From the NCBI GenBank assembly GCA_030144725.1, contig JASKMD010000026.1, positions 3,551,277 to 3,615,276 of the forward strand: a DNA stretch of 64,000 nucleotides, in the 5' to 3' direction. Made by a program: the position numbers and the translations under genes. This DNA comes from Haematococcus lacustris (lineage: Eukaryota; Chlorophyta; Chlorophyceae; Chlamydomonadales; Haematococcaceae). Numbering within the stretch: position 1 is the first letter of the stretch; each line of letters opens with the position of its first letter. The notes below the pieces were generated by a model. That model made no database searches, was not told where the DNA came from, and was given only the letters and a program-made list of their open reading frames with translations. Below, one piece after another: positions 1 to 9,346 of this stretch.

Positions 1-1425
1 CCTGGCTGGAACCTCCCCCATCCCCATCCCTTCATCACTACTCAAGACGGATCCCTTAGTGTCACTTTCCCGGTTACTCCTCCTAGTCCCTCTGACTCAT
101 AACGTGTTTCACTCCCCTCTCCTTTCTAGCCCTCCTAGCTTTTGCGTCCTTACTAGCCCTCCAACCTTTTGCGTCCCTTGCTCCTCCGCTTCCCTGGCTT
201 CTCCGCTTCTCGAGGTCTCTCACACGCTCCCTTCCCCTTCCTTCTCTGAGTTCTTTCTCTCCTAGGTAGTTCCCCTTCTCTTTCCCTTTTTCTCTGTTCT
301 CTCCTAAGTCTTTTACCTTTGGAGGTTGGCTTGTATCCACCCGAGCCCTACCTCCTTAGTGTAACAACTACTACTACTCTATAACCGAACAGGAAGTCCA
401 GCCCAGCTTTACAGGTCGCGACATTCTTGCATGGCTTTCGTACAGTGTTGTTACACAGTCCTACGCAGCCAGCCAGTCGCTGTCAACACCACAAGTCATT
501 CATGTCAGCCTCAGGGTTTTCCCCCACCAGGACGGCCCCCAGCACCCACACCTAGCTCTAAGATGAGCCACAACTCTTAACACAATCACAATGTATGACC
601 CATGAGCCACTTGCCAATTCTTGAGCCGTCCCTATCAAGCAAGCATTGCCATAATGCCGGACCTAAAAAGAGTGGACACCCCTGACATCAAGACAAGCAC
701 CCTATCAATCCCAACAAGTTCTGATGTGTGCATGAATGGAACAAGGCAGCATGAATGTGGCGCGGCAGAGTAAAAGCCTCCACTGTCAGGGCAAGAAAAG
801 AGCGAAGGATGATGAATGGCGATGAATGTCTCGTGCATTGCTAAGTCTTGCAACAGCCTCGACCTTCCAAAAGAGCAATGGGTTGTGGTCTAGGTGCTGT
901 GCCAGACGTGCCCTCAAACCTCATGCCAAGGCCTCAAGCCTCACGTCAAGGCCTCGCCTCAAGCGGAGGGAAGCGCGGCTGCGGGCAGGCAGCACAAACA
1001 TCAGGGTAGGGCAGCTGCGGTGGATGGGAACTGGTGGCCTGCGAGGTGTTTGGGTGCAGAGCAGGTGCGAGATCTGGAGGATGCGAGGTGAGTTGCATGG
1101 AGCACACCAGCTGTCAATTGAGATGGACCCACCAGCTGTTACGAGCAGGCGGGCGTCCGTTATTGGAGCAATACCGTTACCAGCCATCAACTGCATTTAG
1201 GGGTAGGGCAAAGGGGCAAAGGGGTGGGCTGGCCAGGGGGGTGAGCTTGTTGGGTTGGGTTTAGGGTGTGAGGGTGGAGAAGGTGGTGGATCAGTGGGAG
1301 CCTGGAGCGTGTGACCTACAGTGTGACCAACTGTGATCACCCTTTCTTGTGGTTCCAGCGTGAGGCAGAAGCCCTGTCCTGCATCGAACCCAGGGTCGGG
1401 CGCTGGAGGAAAGCTACAAAAAAGG
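1..1425. other. No gene recognised
   Basis: Several short open frames exist on both strands, but none has splice-compatible neighbours or a recognisable motif. The first 300 bases are C/T-rich on the plus strand. Nothing else is claimed here. Confidence 0.5.
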
Positions 1426-1440
1426 TGAGCGTGGGCGATG

Positions 1441-1650
1441 TACGTGCATGTGTTGGGGCGCAAGTTTTATGTCAAACAGGTGGTGATCTTTTTCGGCACC
1501 GCTGGGATCGGCACGCGGGGTAGATACGGGGCCAAGGCAATGTTGCAGGCATGCCGCAAAGTGAAGCAGAGGCTCAGGGGTGAGGAGCAGCTGAGGGGCT
1601 AGGGGGTGCTAGTGGATGAGCTCCGCACCAGCTGGGTCAGCTCAGCCTAA
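1441..1650 (+). pseudogene. Fanzor/TnpB-like RuvC fragment (copy E), decayed
   Basis: One frame from 1441 reads VVIFFGTAGIGTRG, then an ACRKV segment, then LVDELRTSWVSS. These match the middle and RuvC-II part of a TnpB-like nuclease family common in green algae; the same block is better preserved at 46.6 kb (VIVDEFRTSRVSS). The frame is broken by TAG at 1600 and TAA at 1648. A possible splice acceptor (gtcaaacag) lies just before the VVIFF segment, so that block may once have been an exon. No RuvC-I or RuvC-III part is attached. Family membership is by motif memory and by similarity to the other copies in this window; loss of function is read directly from the stops. Confidence 0.65.
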
Positions 1651-1836
1651 CCCCCCCACTCAACGCCAGCTGCCAGGCAGGTGGCTGGACAGGGACGGGG
1701 ACCATGTGCATGGAAAAACAACTCTACACATCAAAACACCGACCCCTATGTAGTGGTCCCTAGTGCTCCCTCCTTGGTGCTCCCTCCTAGTGGTCCCTAG
1801 TGGAGGTCGAGGTGCTGATCTCACCACCCAGTACGT

Positions 1837-1930
1837 CAACCCAGCGGCAAAGTTGTAGGACAGGCCGGACAGCTGTGCGCCATACGGGCAGCTTGGCAGG
1901 TCGAAGTTGTTGATGACCTGCACCACACGA
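1837..1930 (-). repeat. Duplicated exon-like segment, copy 1
   Basis: On the minus strand this reads VINNFDLPSCPYGAQLSG followed by LSYNF, after a plausible acceptor (gtggtgcag). Nearly the same sequence recurs at 3930-3992, where the Gln codon has become TAG. Sequence around 2370-2450 also recurs at 4600-4680, so the two stretches belong to one segmental duplication about 2.1-2.2 kb apart. The encoded family is not recognised. It probably belongs to the secreted-protein gene that starts near 5.68 kb. Confidence 0.5.
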
Positions 1931-2706
1931 CGAGCATGCTTGCCAGGTGCCCCATGAGAGGATGGCTGCTGGTTCATGCCTCACACACTGACAAGGCAGG
2001 GAGCGCAGCAACTGTTCACACATGGAGTCGGCAGGGGCAGCAGCAGCAGCTAGCAGGAGGCCTGGTAGGCACCGTGGCACCCGCCCTCCCCGGCCTTGGC
2101 ACTACGACCCACACTCCTGCCACCTCAGCACATCCATAGAAGTTACTTTGCTTGCCGCCTTCGCACTTGTGATGTGCCTAACACTCACATGCTTGCACAC
2201 ACAGCACATTACACCCAACCAACAAGGAGTGGGGTCAAGCAAGCATGACCGCCATAGCCACAGAGGTGAGGGAGAGGAAACGTGCGGCCAAGGCATCAGT
2301 GCAAGCTATAGGCATCCGGTATAGCATGGGGTGAGGCAGCCCATCCCTGACAGCATCACTACCAGTGCAAGGACTAGCCTCGACATCCCTCCACGTAGGT
2401 TTTGAGGCACAAAAAGCACTCACTGGGTTGAGTTGCGGGCTGGCTGCCATGTTGCAAAAGATGATTTGACTCAATGAGTTCCCCTGGAAAAGCTGGATGA
2501 GAGAATTCCATGCGGGCATACCTGTGCAGCAGGTAGAAAGGTTACATGATTGATTAGGTTGTAATCAAAAATCTACAATATCGCAAAGATGGAAAAAAAT
2601 CTCGATGAATCATGCCGTAGGGTAGAGAACATGCACAGATAGAACATGCACAGATGCATGCACAGGTAGAGAACAGTGAAACGAGCTAGGCAGCGATGCT
2701 CCTAGT

Positions 2707-2889
2707 CTACCTGGCTCCCCTGTAGACCTTGATGGTGCTAGCTAGCTGCACCTTGGAAGCAGTTGGTGATGGTGACGTTGGCAGCAATGCCATATATGGG
2801 TCCGTATACGACGAGAGGCTGGTTGATAGAGTCCCGTGACACCAGGCCATCCCAGGTCGTGCTTTGACCTGCAGTACATAGGCGCCCAC
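2707..2889 (-). CDS. Possible exon of the secreted-protein gene
   Basis: A minus-strand frame of about 60 codons (YVLQVKARPGMAWCHG near its start) has the codon use of the exons further right and lies on the same strand between the two duplicated segments. No domain is recognised and the splice sites were not settled, so assignment to the 4.8-5.7 kb gene is inference only. Confidence 0.25.
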   Translation of the reverse strand: MGAYVLQVKARPGMAWCHGTLSTSLSSYTDPYMALLPTSPSPTASKVQLASTIKVYRGAR

Positions 2890-3038
2890 AGCTTGCTGGA
2901 GCCTCTGCTCAGGGTCGAGGTGCTGTGTTGATCACCATCACAAGCCATCACCAAGCTTGGCCTGCATCCACATCTTCCTCTCCACTTACCGAGACCAGGC
3001 AGTGCAACTGAGTTGGGGTAGACGCATGGAACGGGAGG

Positions 3039-3150
3039 AGGGGGGGAAGGGGGGCGAGGAGGGGGGCGAGGGGAGGGTGGAGAAGGGGGGGGAGGGGAGG
3101 GGGAGGGGGGGGGAGGGGGGAGGGGAGGGGGAAGGAGGGGGTGGCGAGGG
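3039..3150. repeat. G-rich low-complexity tract
   Basis: Purine tract of (GGGGA/GGGA)n type on the plus strand. Similar G-rich stretches lie at 3430-3570 and 3685-3765. It opens long frames on both strands that are repeat artefacts. Confidence 0.85.
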
Positions 3151-3929
3151 TGGGCTCTGCAAGCAAGCAGAGTATCAGCACCTTGACCCTCAACCTTGAG
3201 CCTTCATTGCAGTCGAACACACTAGTTGTGAACCACTACAAAACAATGTTTTTTCTGTGTGGAGTTCCCTTCGCATGGCATGCACATGGCCTATACATGG
3301 CATACAGCTACTAGTCCAGCTACTAGTCCAGCGCTTCTTAGCCGGAGGGGCTGGCTGGCAGCAGCCTGTAGGGGCATCACGTCAGTCAATCGCTGGGTCA
3401 CCCACCGGTGGGGCAAGCAGTTGGGAGTTTATGGGCGGTAGCGGTGGAGAAGGTGGGGGCTGGGGTGGGGCAGGAGGGGTAGGGCTGGGTGGTGGTGGAG
3501 AGGGGCTGGGGCTGGGAGGGGGTGGGGCAGGAGGGGTGGGTGGGAGGGGTGAGGGGGCAGGGGCAGGGGGCGGCAGCTCTGGCCTGCGTCATCATCAACA
3601 GGAATGCTTCTCATCAGGTCAGCTGGCAGTGGTGTGCTGAGCCAGAGCGGCGCAGCCACAGAATGAGGCGAAGGTAGACTCACGGGGTGGGGGCTGGGGG
3701 AGAGGGTGAGGGCGGGGGTGTGGGGGGCGGGGGTGCAGGGGGTGGGGGTGATGGCGCTGGGAGCAGTGCAGCCTGGCAGCGCTGGAAGGGCATGGCGTAC
3801 AGGGTAAAGAAGCCGAGGGTGTCCTTAGATGTCAGAGCACCGCGACTGCAGGCAGACAAGCAGGCGGGCGGGCAGGCGGGCAGAATCAAGGCGGCTGCCA
3901 TGGCCTGCCTGGATGACGTTGGCTGCGTG

Positions 3930-3992
3930 AAAAGTTGCAGGACAAGCCGGACAGCTATGCTCCATACAGGCAGCTTGGCAGGTCGAAGTTGT
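3930..3992 (-). repeat. Duplicated exon-like segment, copy 2 (with stop)
   Basis: Second copy of the VINNFDLPSC segment of 1837-1930. Here it reads VINNFDLPSCLYGA followed by an in-frame TAG, so this copy is probably a dead exon. Confidence 0.5.
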
Positions 3993-4116
3993 TGATGACC
4001 GTTGTTGAGGCGTGGGGGTGCTTGGGTGCAGACGCTGCTTGCCCAGGGCGTCCCACCTCAATGCGACTCTAGGCTGTCCCACAGCAATGTCGGCCCTAGA
4101 CCCCTAGGTGGACTCA

Positions 4117-4302
4117 CCAGTTAGGGAGCAGTCGCCTCAGAGGGCCAGTGAGGCCCGTCAGCCTGTCAGGGTCAGTGGGCAGCAGGCACGGATACAATGT
4201 CAGGCAGACATCAAGCAGCACTGTGAACACGTCTCTTGCAGCCACCAGCCTCAGACTCAGACTGATCTCAGCCAGCACTGAGTGGTAGAAAAGCACCTCC
4301 AT
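4117..4302 (-). CDS. Probable internal exon of the secreted-protein gene
   Basis: The minus-strand frame encodes a leucine-rich stretch including LRLVAARDVFTVLLDVCLTL and ends at CTAACTG followed by a good GTGAGT donor. It lies downstream of the exons at 5399-4797 on the same strand. The acceptor was not fixed and no family was recognised. The hydrophobic run could be a buried helix or a membrane segment. Confidence 0.35.
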
Positions 4303-4796
4303 GTCATGAAGACACTCATGCTGCTACTCTCATGCTACTCATCTCAGGTACCAAAGGTAGCTGTTGTACTAAGAGGCTGAAAAACACTACTAGTCCAGCG
4401 CGTCTTAGCCTGAGGTGCCTGAGGCTGCAGCAGCTGGACAGAGTGAGGGAAGGAAGGCGTGCCTGCACCAGGAGGGCCTGCAGCAGGAGGACCATGACTT
4501 ACTTGCTAATGCCACCAAGGCTGGCATGGGACCCTCTACATGATATGCCCCAAGAGCAAGGCATGGCTGCTGCAGCAGCTGCTGAGGCTCAGCCAGGGCA
4601 GGACTAGCCTCGAAACCCCTTCATGCAGGTTTGAGGCACCAACAGCATTCACTGGGTTGGTTTGCGGGCTGGCTGTCAGACCGCAGCCAAAGGGTGTGCT
4701 TTTGGGCATGTGTCACAGTTTGCCACCTCCCTGTCCCTCTCCCTGCTTCCCTCCTCACCTGCTCAGTAAGTGGTTGCACACCCCGAAGCCACTCAC

Positions 4797-5684
4797 GTGG
4801 CTGGCTCAGGGGCTTGCAAGGTGATGGTGACATGCAGGGTGGGCCAGGGGCCACTTTGTACACTTTTGCCCACTGAGAACGATGCCAAGGTATAGTTGCC
4901 AGCGCAAAAGTCCTGAACCTGCACCAGAATGCTGCTGTCTTGCAGGAAGCCATGCAGAAGCTGAGTCACCTGCAACGTTAACAGCACAATTGGTTTGAAG
5001 GATCAGAGTGTTGTGCTCCAACTGGTTGCTGCAGTTGATGGCCACTCACGTCGCTGGCAAAGTAGCCCAGGCCTGGCATGAGCTGCTGGGCTGTGAGCGA
5101 GGTATTGTTTAGAGCAGTGATGTTCAGGGCGAACAGGTTGGAGGCGCACATGCCTGGGGCAGTCAGGGCACCCAAACTGAGGCTGGGCTGCACATCCAGC
5201 AGTGCCTGGATGCTGGAATTCCAGCTGGACACCAGCGACCAGAGATCCAGGCCGTAGAAGGTGATGAGGAGCGAGGTTACTGGCATGCTTGGCAGTTGCG
5301 GCTGCGGGAGCAGTTCCGGGAGCGGCAGTGGGGGTGCAGAAAGCCGAGGTGCCAGAGTGGGCGGCGACGGCACCGGGGGGACGGGTTGAGCGAGGACGCC
5401 TGCGTACACACGCGACGTGGTATTACATCGGGTGCTCCTACCTAAACTCGTGACAACGACATGCTTGCACAGTGTACTGCTATTTCGGAAGTCGGTCTGC
5501 CGTTCCTAACGTCTTTGGAAGCTGCACGGCTTTGTCTCTCACCCATGGTAGCCACGGCAGCCAGGGCCACCAGAGCGGTCGTGATCACGGCCCTCCGCAT
5601 CAAAGGTACGCGCATGACAACAGAGGTCTGCGTGGACGGAACGCAAAGATCCAGAGGTTGGGATGAGGTTGGATGTCTTCGCAT
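4797..5684 (-). CDS. Secreted or cell-surface protein, 5' part (signal peptide plus Pro-rich region)
   Basis: Two exons are well supported. The first, 5399-5050, follows acceptor tacgcag and ends at GAC before GTGAGT. It encodes a proline-rich stalk (PVPPVPSPPTLAPRL) and then a region with several N-glycosylation sequons (NSS, NIT, NNTS). The second, 4969-4797, follows acceptor gttgcag and ends before GTGAGT; it contains VQVQDFCAGNYTLASFSVG. Upstream, 5684-5443 carries a good signal peptide (MRRAVITTALVALAAVA), but its junction to 5399 is unresolved: the obvious donor (TTTAG before GTAGGA) leaves an in-frame TAG. A signal peptide, Pro-rich stalk and sequons suggest a wall or matrix glycoprotein as in volvocine algae. 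No pherophorin motif was confirmed, so no family name is given. Confidence 0.5.
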
Positions 5685-5994
5685 AACGCACTCGGAGATG
5701 TCAGCATGGTACTGCGGGATACGGCACCTGGATTGACGCTTTGCTCACAGTGGCTCTTGCGTGAGAAGAGCGGCGAAACGTGGCTTGCTTGCTCCAGCTT
5801 TGGCAATACCCGCGTACATGGCGTAGTGTGACACACGTATACTCGTGCAACACGTATACTCATGCAACACATGCCGCCTTAACACAGCTGAACGGCGCAC
5901 GCGCACACCTTCCAACTGTGACCCGAAGTGGCCTAGCTCCGGGAGCAGGGCAGCGGCACCTGGGGCTTAAGTCGGGGCGGTGCTGATGCTGAGA

Positions 5995-8341
5995 TCAGGA
6001 GCTAATTACAGGGAGGGATGCGCTAAAGGGGTCCAGGTACACCTCCCACACCGCATCCCAGGTGGCCAGGGTGACGGTGATGTGCTTCAGGTTGGCCTCC
6101 AGGGAGGTGCCGGCTGAGCTGGCTGCTGCCAGGTGCTGGAGGTGGGGCTTGATTGGAGCCAGCCACCGCTCAGCGTTATGGCGGGCATTGTTCAGGCCAC
6201 TGCCATGCTTGACCTCGCCCTTGGTCAGCTTCCACCGGCGCAGCTGGTCTGCCTGCAGCTGGCCTGTCGCCGGAGCCCACACCCCAGAGGCTGCGCTGAC
6301 TGCCTGGGTAACGCCGGGGTCAATGCCCACCCCAATCTGAGTGGCTGGATTGAACACGAACTCACGCTGCTCAGCTAGACCCTTGCCAATGCGGGGCAGT
6401 CCCACCTCATGGGCCGCTACTGCTGCTGCACCTGGGGCTGCCGCTGGGCTGCTGTTGCTGCTGGAGGGGCCTGCTGCGGAAGGTGGGGCAGGAGGAGGGG
6501 GGAGGGGGCGGGTGTAGTGCACACATACACTGACACCATCGGTCTCCACTGTCCGCCCGAACTCAAAGCCTTGGTTGGCCAGCTTGCCTGTGCTGAACCA
6601 CCTGTTCCAATGGTTGCTACGGGCTGGCTCTGCGGTGAACGCCTTTTCTGTCTCCCTTGTGAGCCCCAGCTGCTGGCACACCCCACACAACACCCTGCTG
6701 TCCACCTTGACAAAGTGCACCCCTGCCCTGGCCAAGGGGGTGAGGGTGAAGGGGGGTGGGCAGGTCAGGACCCGAGGCCCCACCCTACGCCCGCCACGCT
6801 TTGGCTTGCCTGTCACGGGTGGGGTGGGGGGCTGCTGCCACTGCTCCAGGCACCTGCACACATGCACCGCATGGCGCATGCGGCAGGGCAGGGGTACGGT
6901 GTCCTGCAAGGAGTCTCCCTCCTCCAAGGCCAGCAGTCTCCGCTGCTTGGCTGCCTCCTCCATCAGGTCGTTGACATGCGCCTTGTCCAGGTGGGGCGCC
7001 TGCAGCTCAGGGCTGTCACTGTTGAGGCTGTACCCACACGTCAGCTTGGTGAAGAGCTGAGCCTCCTCCCAGCTCCATCCTAGCCTGGCCCTGGCTGCCT
7101 TGGCGTAGAGCTTGACATAGCGCTCTGCATGCATGCAGGCCAGGTCAGGTATAAGGTCAGGTCTACGTCAGGTCAGGTCAGGTATAAGGGCAGGTCAGGT
7201 CTAAGGTCAGGTCAGGCCATGTCAGGTCTATGTCAAGTCAGGTCAGGTCAGGTCTATGTCAAGGTCCAGGTCCAGAGTCTATGCACCACCACCACTTGCC
7301 TGGGTTGGAGTAGTGCTGCTGCATGGCGACCGCCAGCTGCATGGAGTGATGGCTGATGGTGTTGTGGTCACCAGTGAAGTTGGCGCTGCCCAGCTGCTGC
7401 AGCTTGGCTAGTAGCTCCTGGTTGCTGGGGTCATCAAAGGCAGGCTTGATGCTGAAGTGCTTGTTCTGCCTAGCGCGCCCAAGCCGCCGCTGCAGCTGGT
7501 TGTAGGGGGTGAGGAAATTGGAGTTAGCAAAATACAGGCAAAACACCTTGAGCTGCTGCAGCAGGACTGGGTCTTCACTGTCCAAGGGCATGGGTGGCCC
7601 AGTGGGAGCTGCTGGTGGGGGGTGGCGGGCAGCAAGGCGGGCGCTGGGTGGGCGCAGGGTGGGTGGTGCTGGGACAGGTTCCGGCTCAGGCTCAGGCTCT
7701 GGCTCAGGATCAGGCTCTGGCTCCCAATCCATAGCCAGGGTTGCTGGCTGGGCAGGGACACGCAGGGGGAGTGGGGGCAAGGGGGCAGCATCCAGTGCGC
7801 GAGGAGGCTGCACGGCTGGAGGTGAAGGGGCGCTGGGGTACCCAGGGGTGGAGTATCCCACAAGGCAGGTCAGGAAGATCCTGAGCACATACAGTGAAGC
7901 GATAACTCGGAGCTGAGAATGGATGCCGGCCATGAGCTGGAAATGGGCCATTAGCTTTCGCTTCGTCTTCTTGCAGCCCCGCAGCACGGCGCCACCCGGG
8001 ACTTTGATCACCTGCGGCCAATCACGGTCAATATTTTGACAGGCCGGCAATGCGGGGACACCAATAGTGCGGGGACACGAGCAGTGCTGGGGCATACAAG
8101 GCGGGGGTGCGTACCTGTCGGCGCTGGGTTTTCCATTCAGCCCTTCGCTCCTCGCGTTGTTTGGCTGGAGGGACGCTAGGACCTGCGCTGGCATGAACAG
8201 AAGCGATGTGAGCAGCGCGGAGCTCACCGGACTGCACAGTTGCAGCGGACCACACCACGACTACGACGAACCTCGTTTTCGCGGGCTTTCAATCGGAAGC
8301 GGATCTTGCTCCGCGGCACTGGGCCGCTTCCTCGGAGGCAT
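5995..8341 (-). pseudogene. Fanzor/TnpB-like RNA-guided nuclease gene, copy A (3'-truncated)
   Basis: Exons 8231-8115, 8011-7300 and 7124-5995 join in phase; the junctions are Q|VIK and SNP-E-RYVKLY. The protein has a basic N-terminus, a Pro/Glu-Pro low-complexity linker, then helical regions and the RuvC-I motif VGIDPGVTQAVSAASG with its catalytic Asp, followed by WKLTKGEVKHGSGL and a TWDAVWEVYLDP segment. Eukaryotic TnpB homologues (Fanzors) continue into RuvC-II and RuvC-III, but here the frame ends right after YLDP, so the second half is missing. The stop may simply be read-through of a donor (CCCT|GTAATT), yet no downstream exon was found. An upstream MPPRKR start at 8341 is one base out of frame with exon 2. 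The donor at 7299 is GCAAGT, a GC-AG intron. Family assignment rests on motifs recalled from algal homologues. Confidence 0.65.
7125..7299. repeat. Intron of Fanzor copy A filled with AGGTC-type repeats
   Basis: The intron between exons 3 and 4 of copy A is almost wholly irregular repeats of AGGTC/GGTCAGGTC on the plus strand, that is CCTGACC on the coding strand. This is the same pentamer, in the same orientation relative to a Fanzor coding strand, as the large satellite at 33-46 kb. The donor is GC and the acceptor is gcatgcag. Confidence 0.75.
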
Positions 8342-8464
8342 TGCGCCACTAGGCTCATATCAGCTAACACCTGCTGAGCTCCTAATTATACCCAGGGGGC
8401 GATGTCACTCGTTCTCATATGCCCAAAGGGCACTCCGACCAAAGGGCAAAGGGCACTCCGACCA

Positions 8465-8687
8465 AAGCAGCATCCCCTGCCTCAACTTCCAGCGCATCGG
8501 GGAGAGCATGCAGCGCCCCCTGGAGCTGTGCAGCTATGAGGGCTTGAAGGCTCTGCCCCCTGTTGGCAAGGAGTACCAGCAGCGCTACAAGCTGGTCAAT
8601 GACCGGCTGCCCAAGGCCAGGCAGCGGTTGCACCGGGCTGCAGAGTACCGGCGGGGCATTGATGGCCGGGCCCGCAGTAACGCATAG
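8465..8687 (+). pseudogene. Fanzor C-terminal tail, copy B
   Basis: The plus frame reads CLNFQRIGESMQRPLELC, then a PVGKEYQQRYKLVNDRLP segment and HRAAEYRRGIDGRARSNA before TAG at 8685. This is the region right after the RuvC-III Asp motif in the family (compare copy C: WLDRDTNPCLDFQRIG). The DRD motif itself is absent; upstream is a short direct repeat (AAAGGGCACTCCGACC). Copy B lies head-to-head with copy A. It is followed by the conserved 3' noncoding segment shared with copies C and D. Confidence 0.65.
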
Positions 8688-8855
8688 GTGTAGTAGTTTA
8701 CACAAGCTTTTAGCCTTACAACGCATCAAGCTGTTAGTTTTGGTGAGGTGCCCAGTGGTTTAGGGGGAAAATGCCACCGGTGTGGGGTTTGCAGTCATCA
8801 AGGGTGCGACCGAGGATGCTACAACTTGATTGTAGTAGCTGAGTGAGATTACCCA
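8688..8855 (+). ncRNA. Candidate Fanzor guide-RNA scaffold / element 3' end (copy B)
   Basis: This noncoding segment after the Fanzor stop is shared with 14593-14418 (minus) and 47270-47448 (plus). Shared blocks include AAGCTGTTAGTTTTGRTGAG, GTCATCAAGGGTGCGACCGA and the end GCTGAGTGAGATTACCCA. TnpB and Fanzor systems encode their guide RNA at the 3' end of the gene up to the element end, so position and conservation fit such an RNA. A plain 3' UTR plus terminal repeat is an equally simple reading. Confidence 0.35.
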
Positions 8856-9346
8856 CAGCCTGACATGTTATTCCTTGTTGGATGAGTTTTGTTGGGCTGA
8901 ACAGCGCACCCAACACATCCCCCATGCTTGATGAGCAGTGCAGCTGCACTGCTAGCATCGTCCAGGTCAAGAAGGCAAGGCAGCAAGGTTGCGGATGAGT
9001 TTGGGAATGCCTAACCTTACGGCTGGCTGTCTAGCTGTGTTCACACACTTCAAAGCACCACAACTACCTTTGTCGTTCTCATCATCTCGACTCAGTTTGC
9101 AACCTGTGGTCACCCATTCTTTCTACACTTCATGCTACCATAGGGGGGTCGTATGCCTCAGACTAAACGTTGCCCTAGCCCAGCTCATGCCGCCCACCAC
9201 ATGGCAGAAGGCATGCAGGCCTCTATCTGTTGCACTGCCCTCACCGCTCTTCGCCATTCCTCCAACACGCCATGCTATTCATGGCGTTCATGCACTCCAT
9301 GCAAGCATGCCTGGCTCATCTTGGGCCCCGCATGGCTGGCTCCAGC
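8856..9346. other. Intergenic, no gene recognised
   Basis: The first bases after copy B (TGACATGTTATTCC) resemble those after copy C. The stretch near 8870-8903 also resembles 17390-17416 inside the coiled-coil gene. Nothing else is supported. Confidence 0.5.

Noticed and set aside
4797..5684. Naming the secreted protein a pherophorin
   Set aside because: A Pro-rich stalk and signal peptide fit, but the Cys pattern of pherophorin domains was not found.
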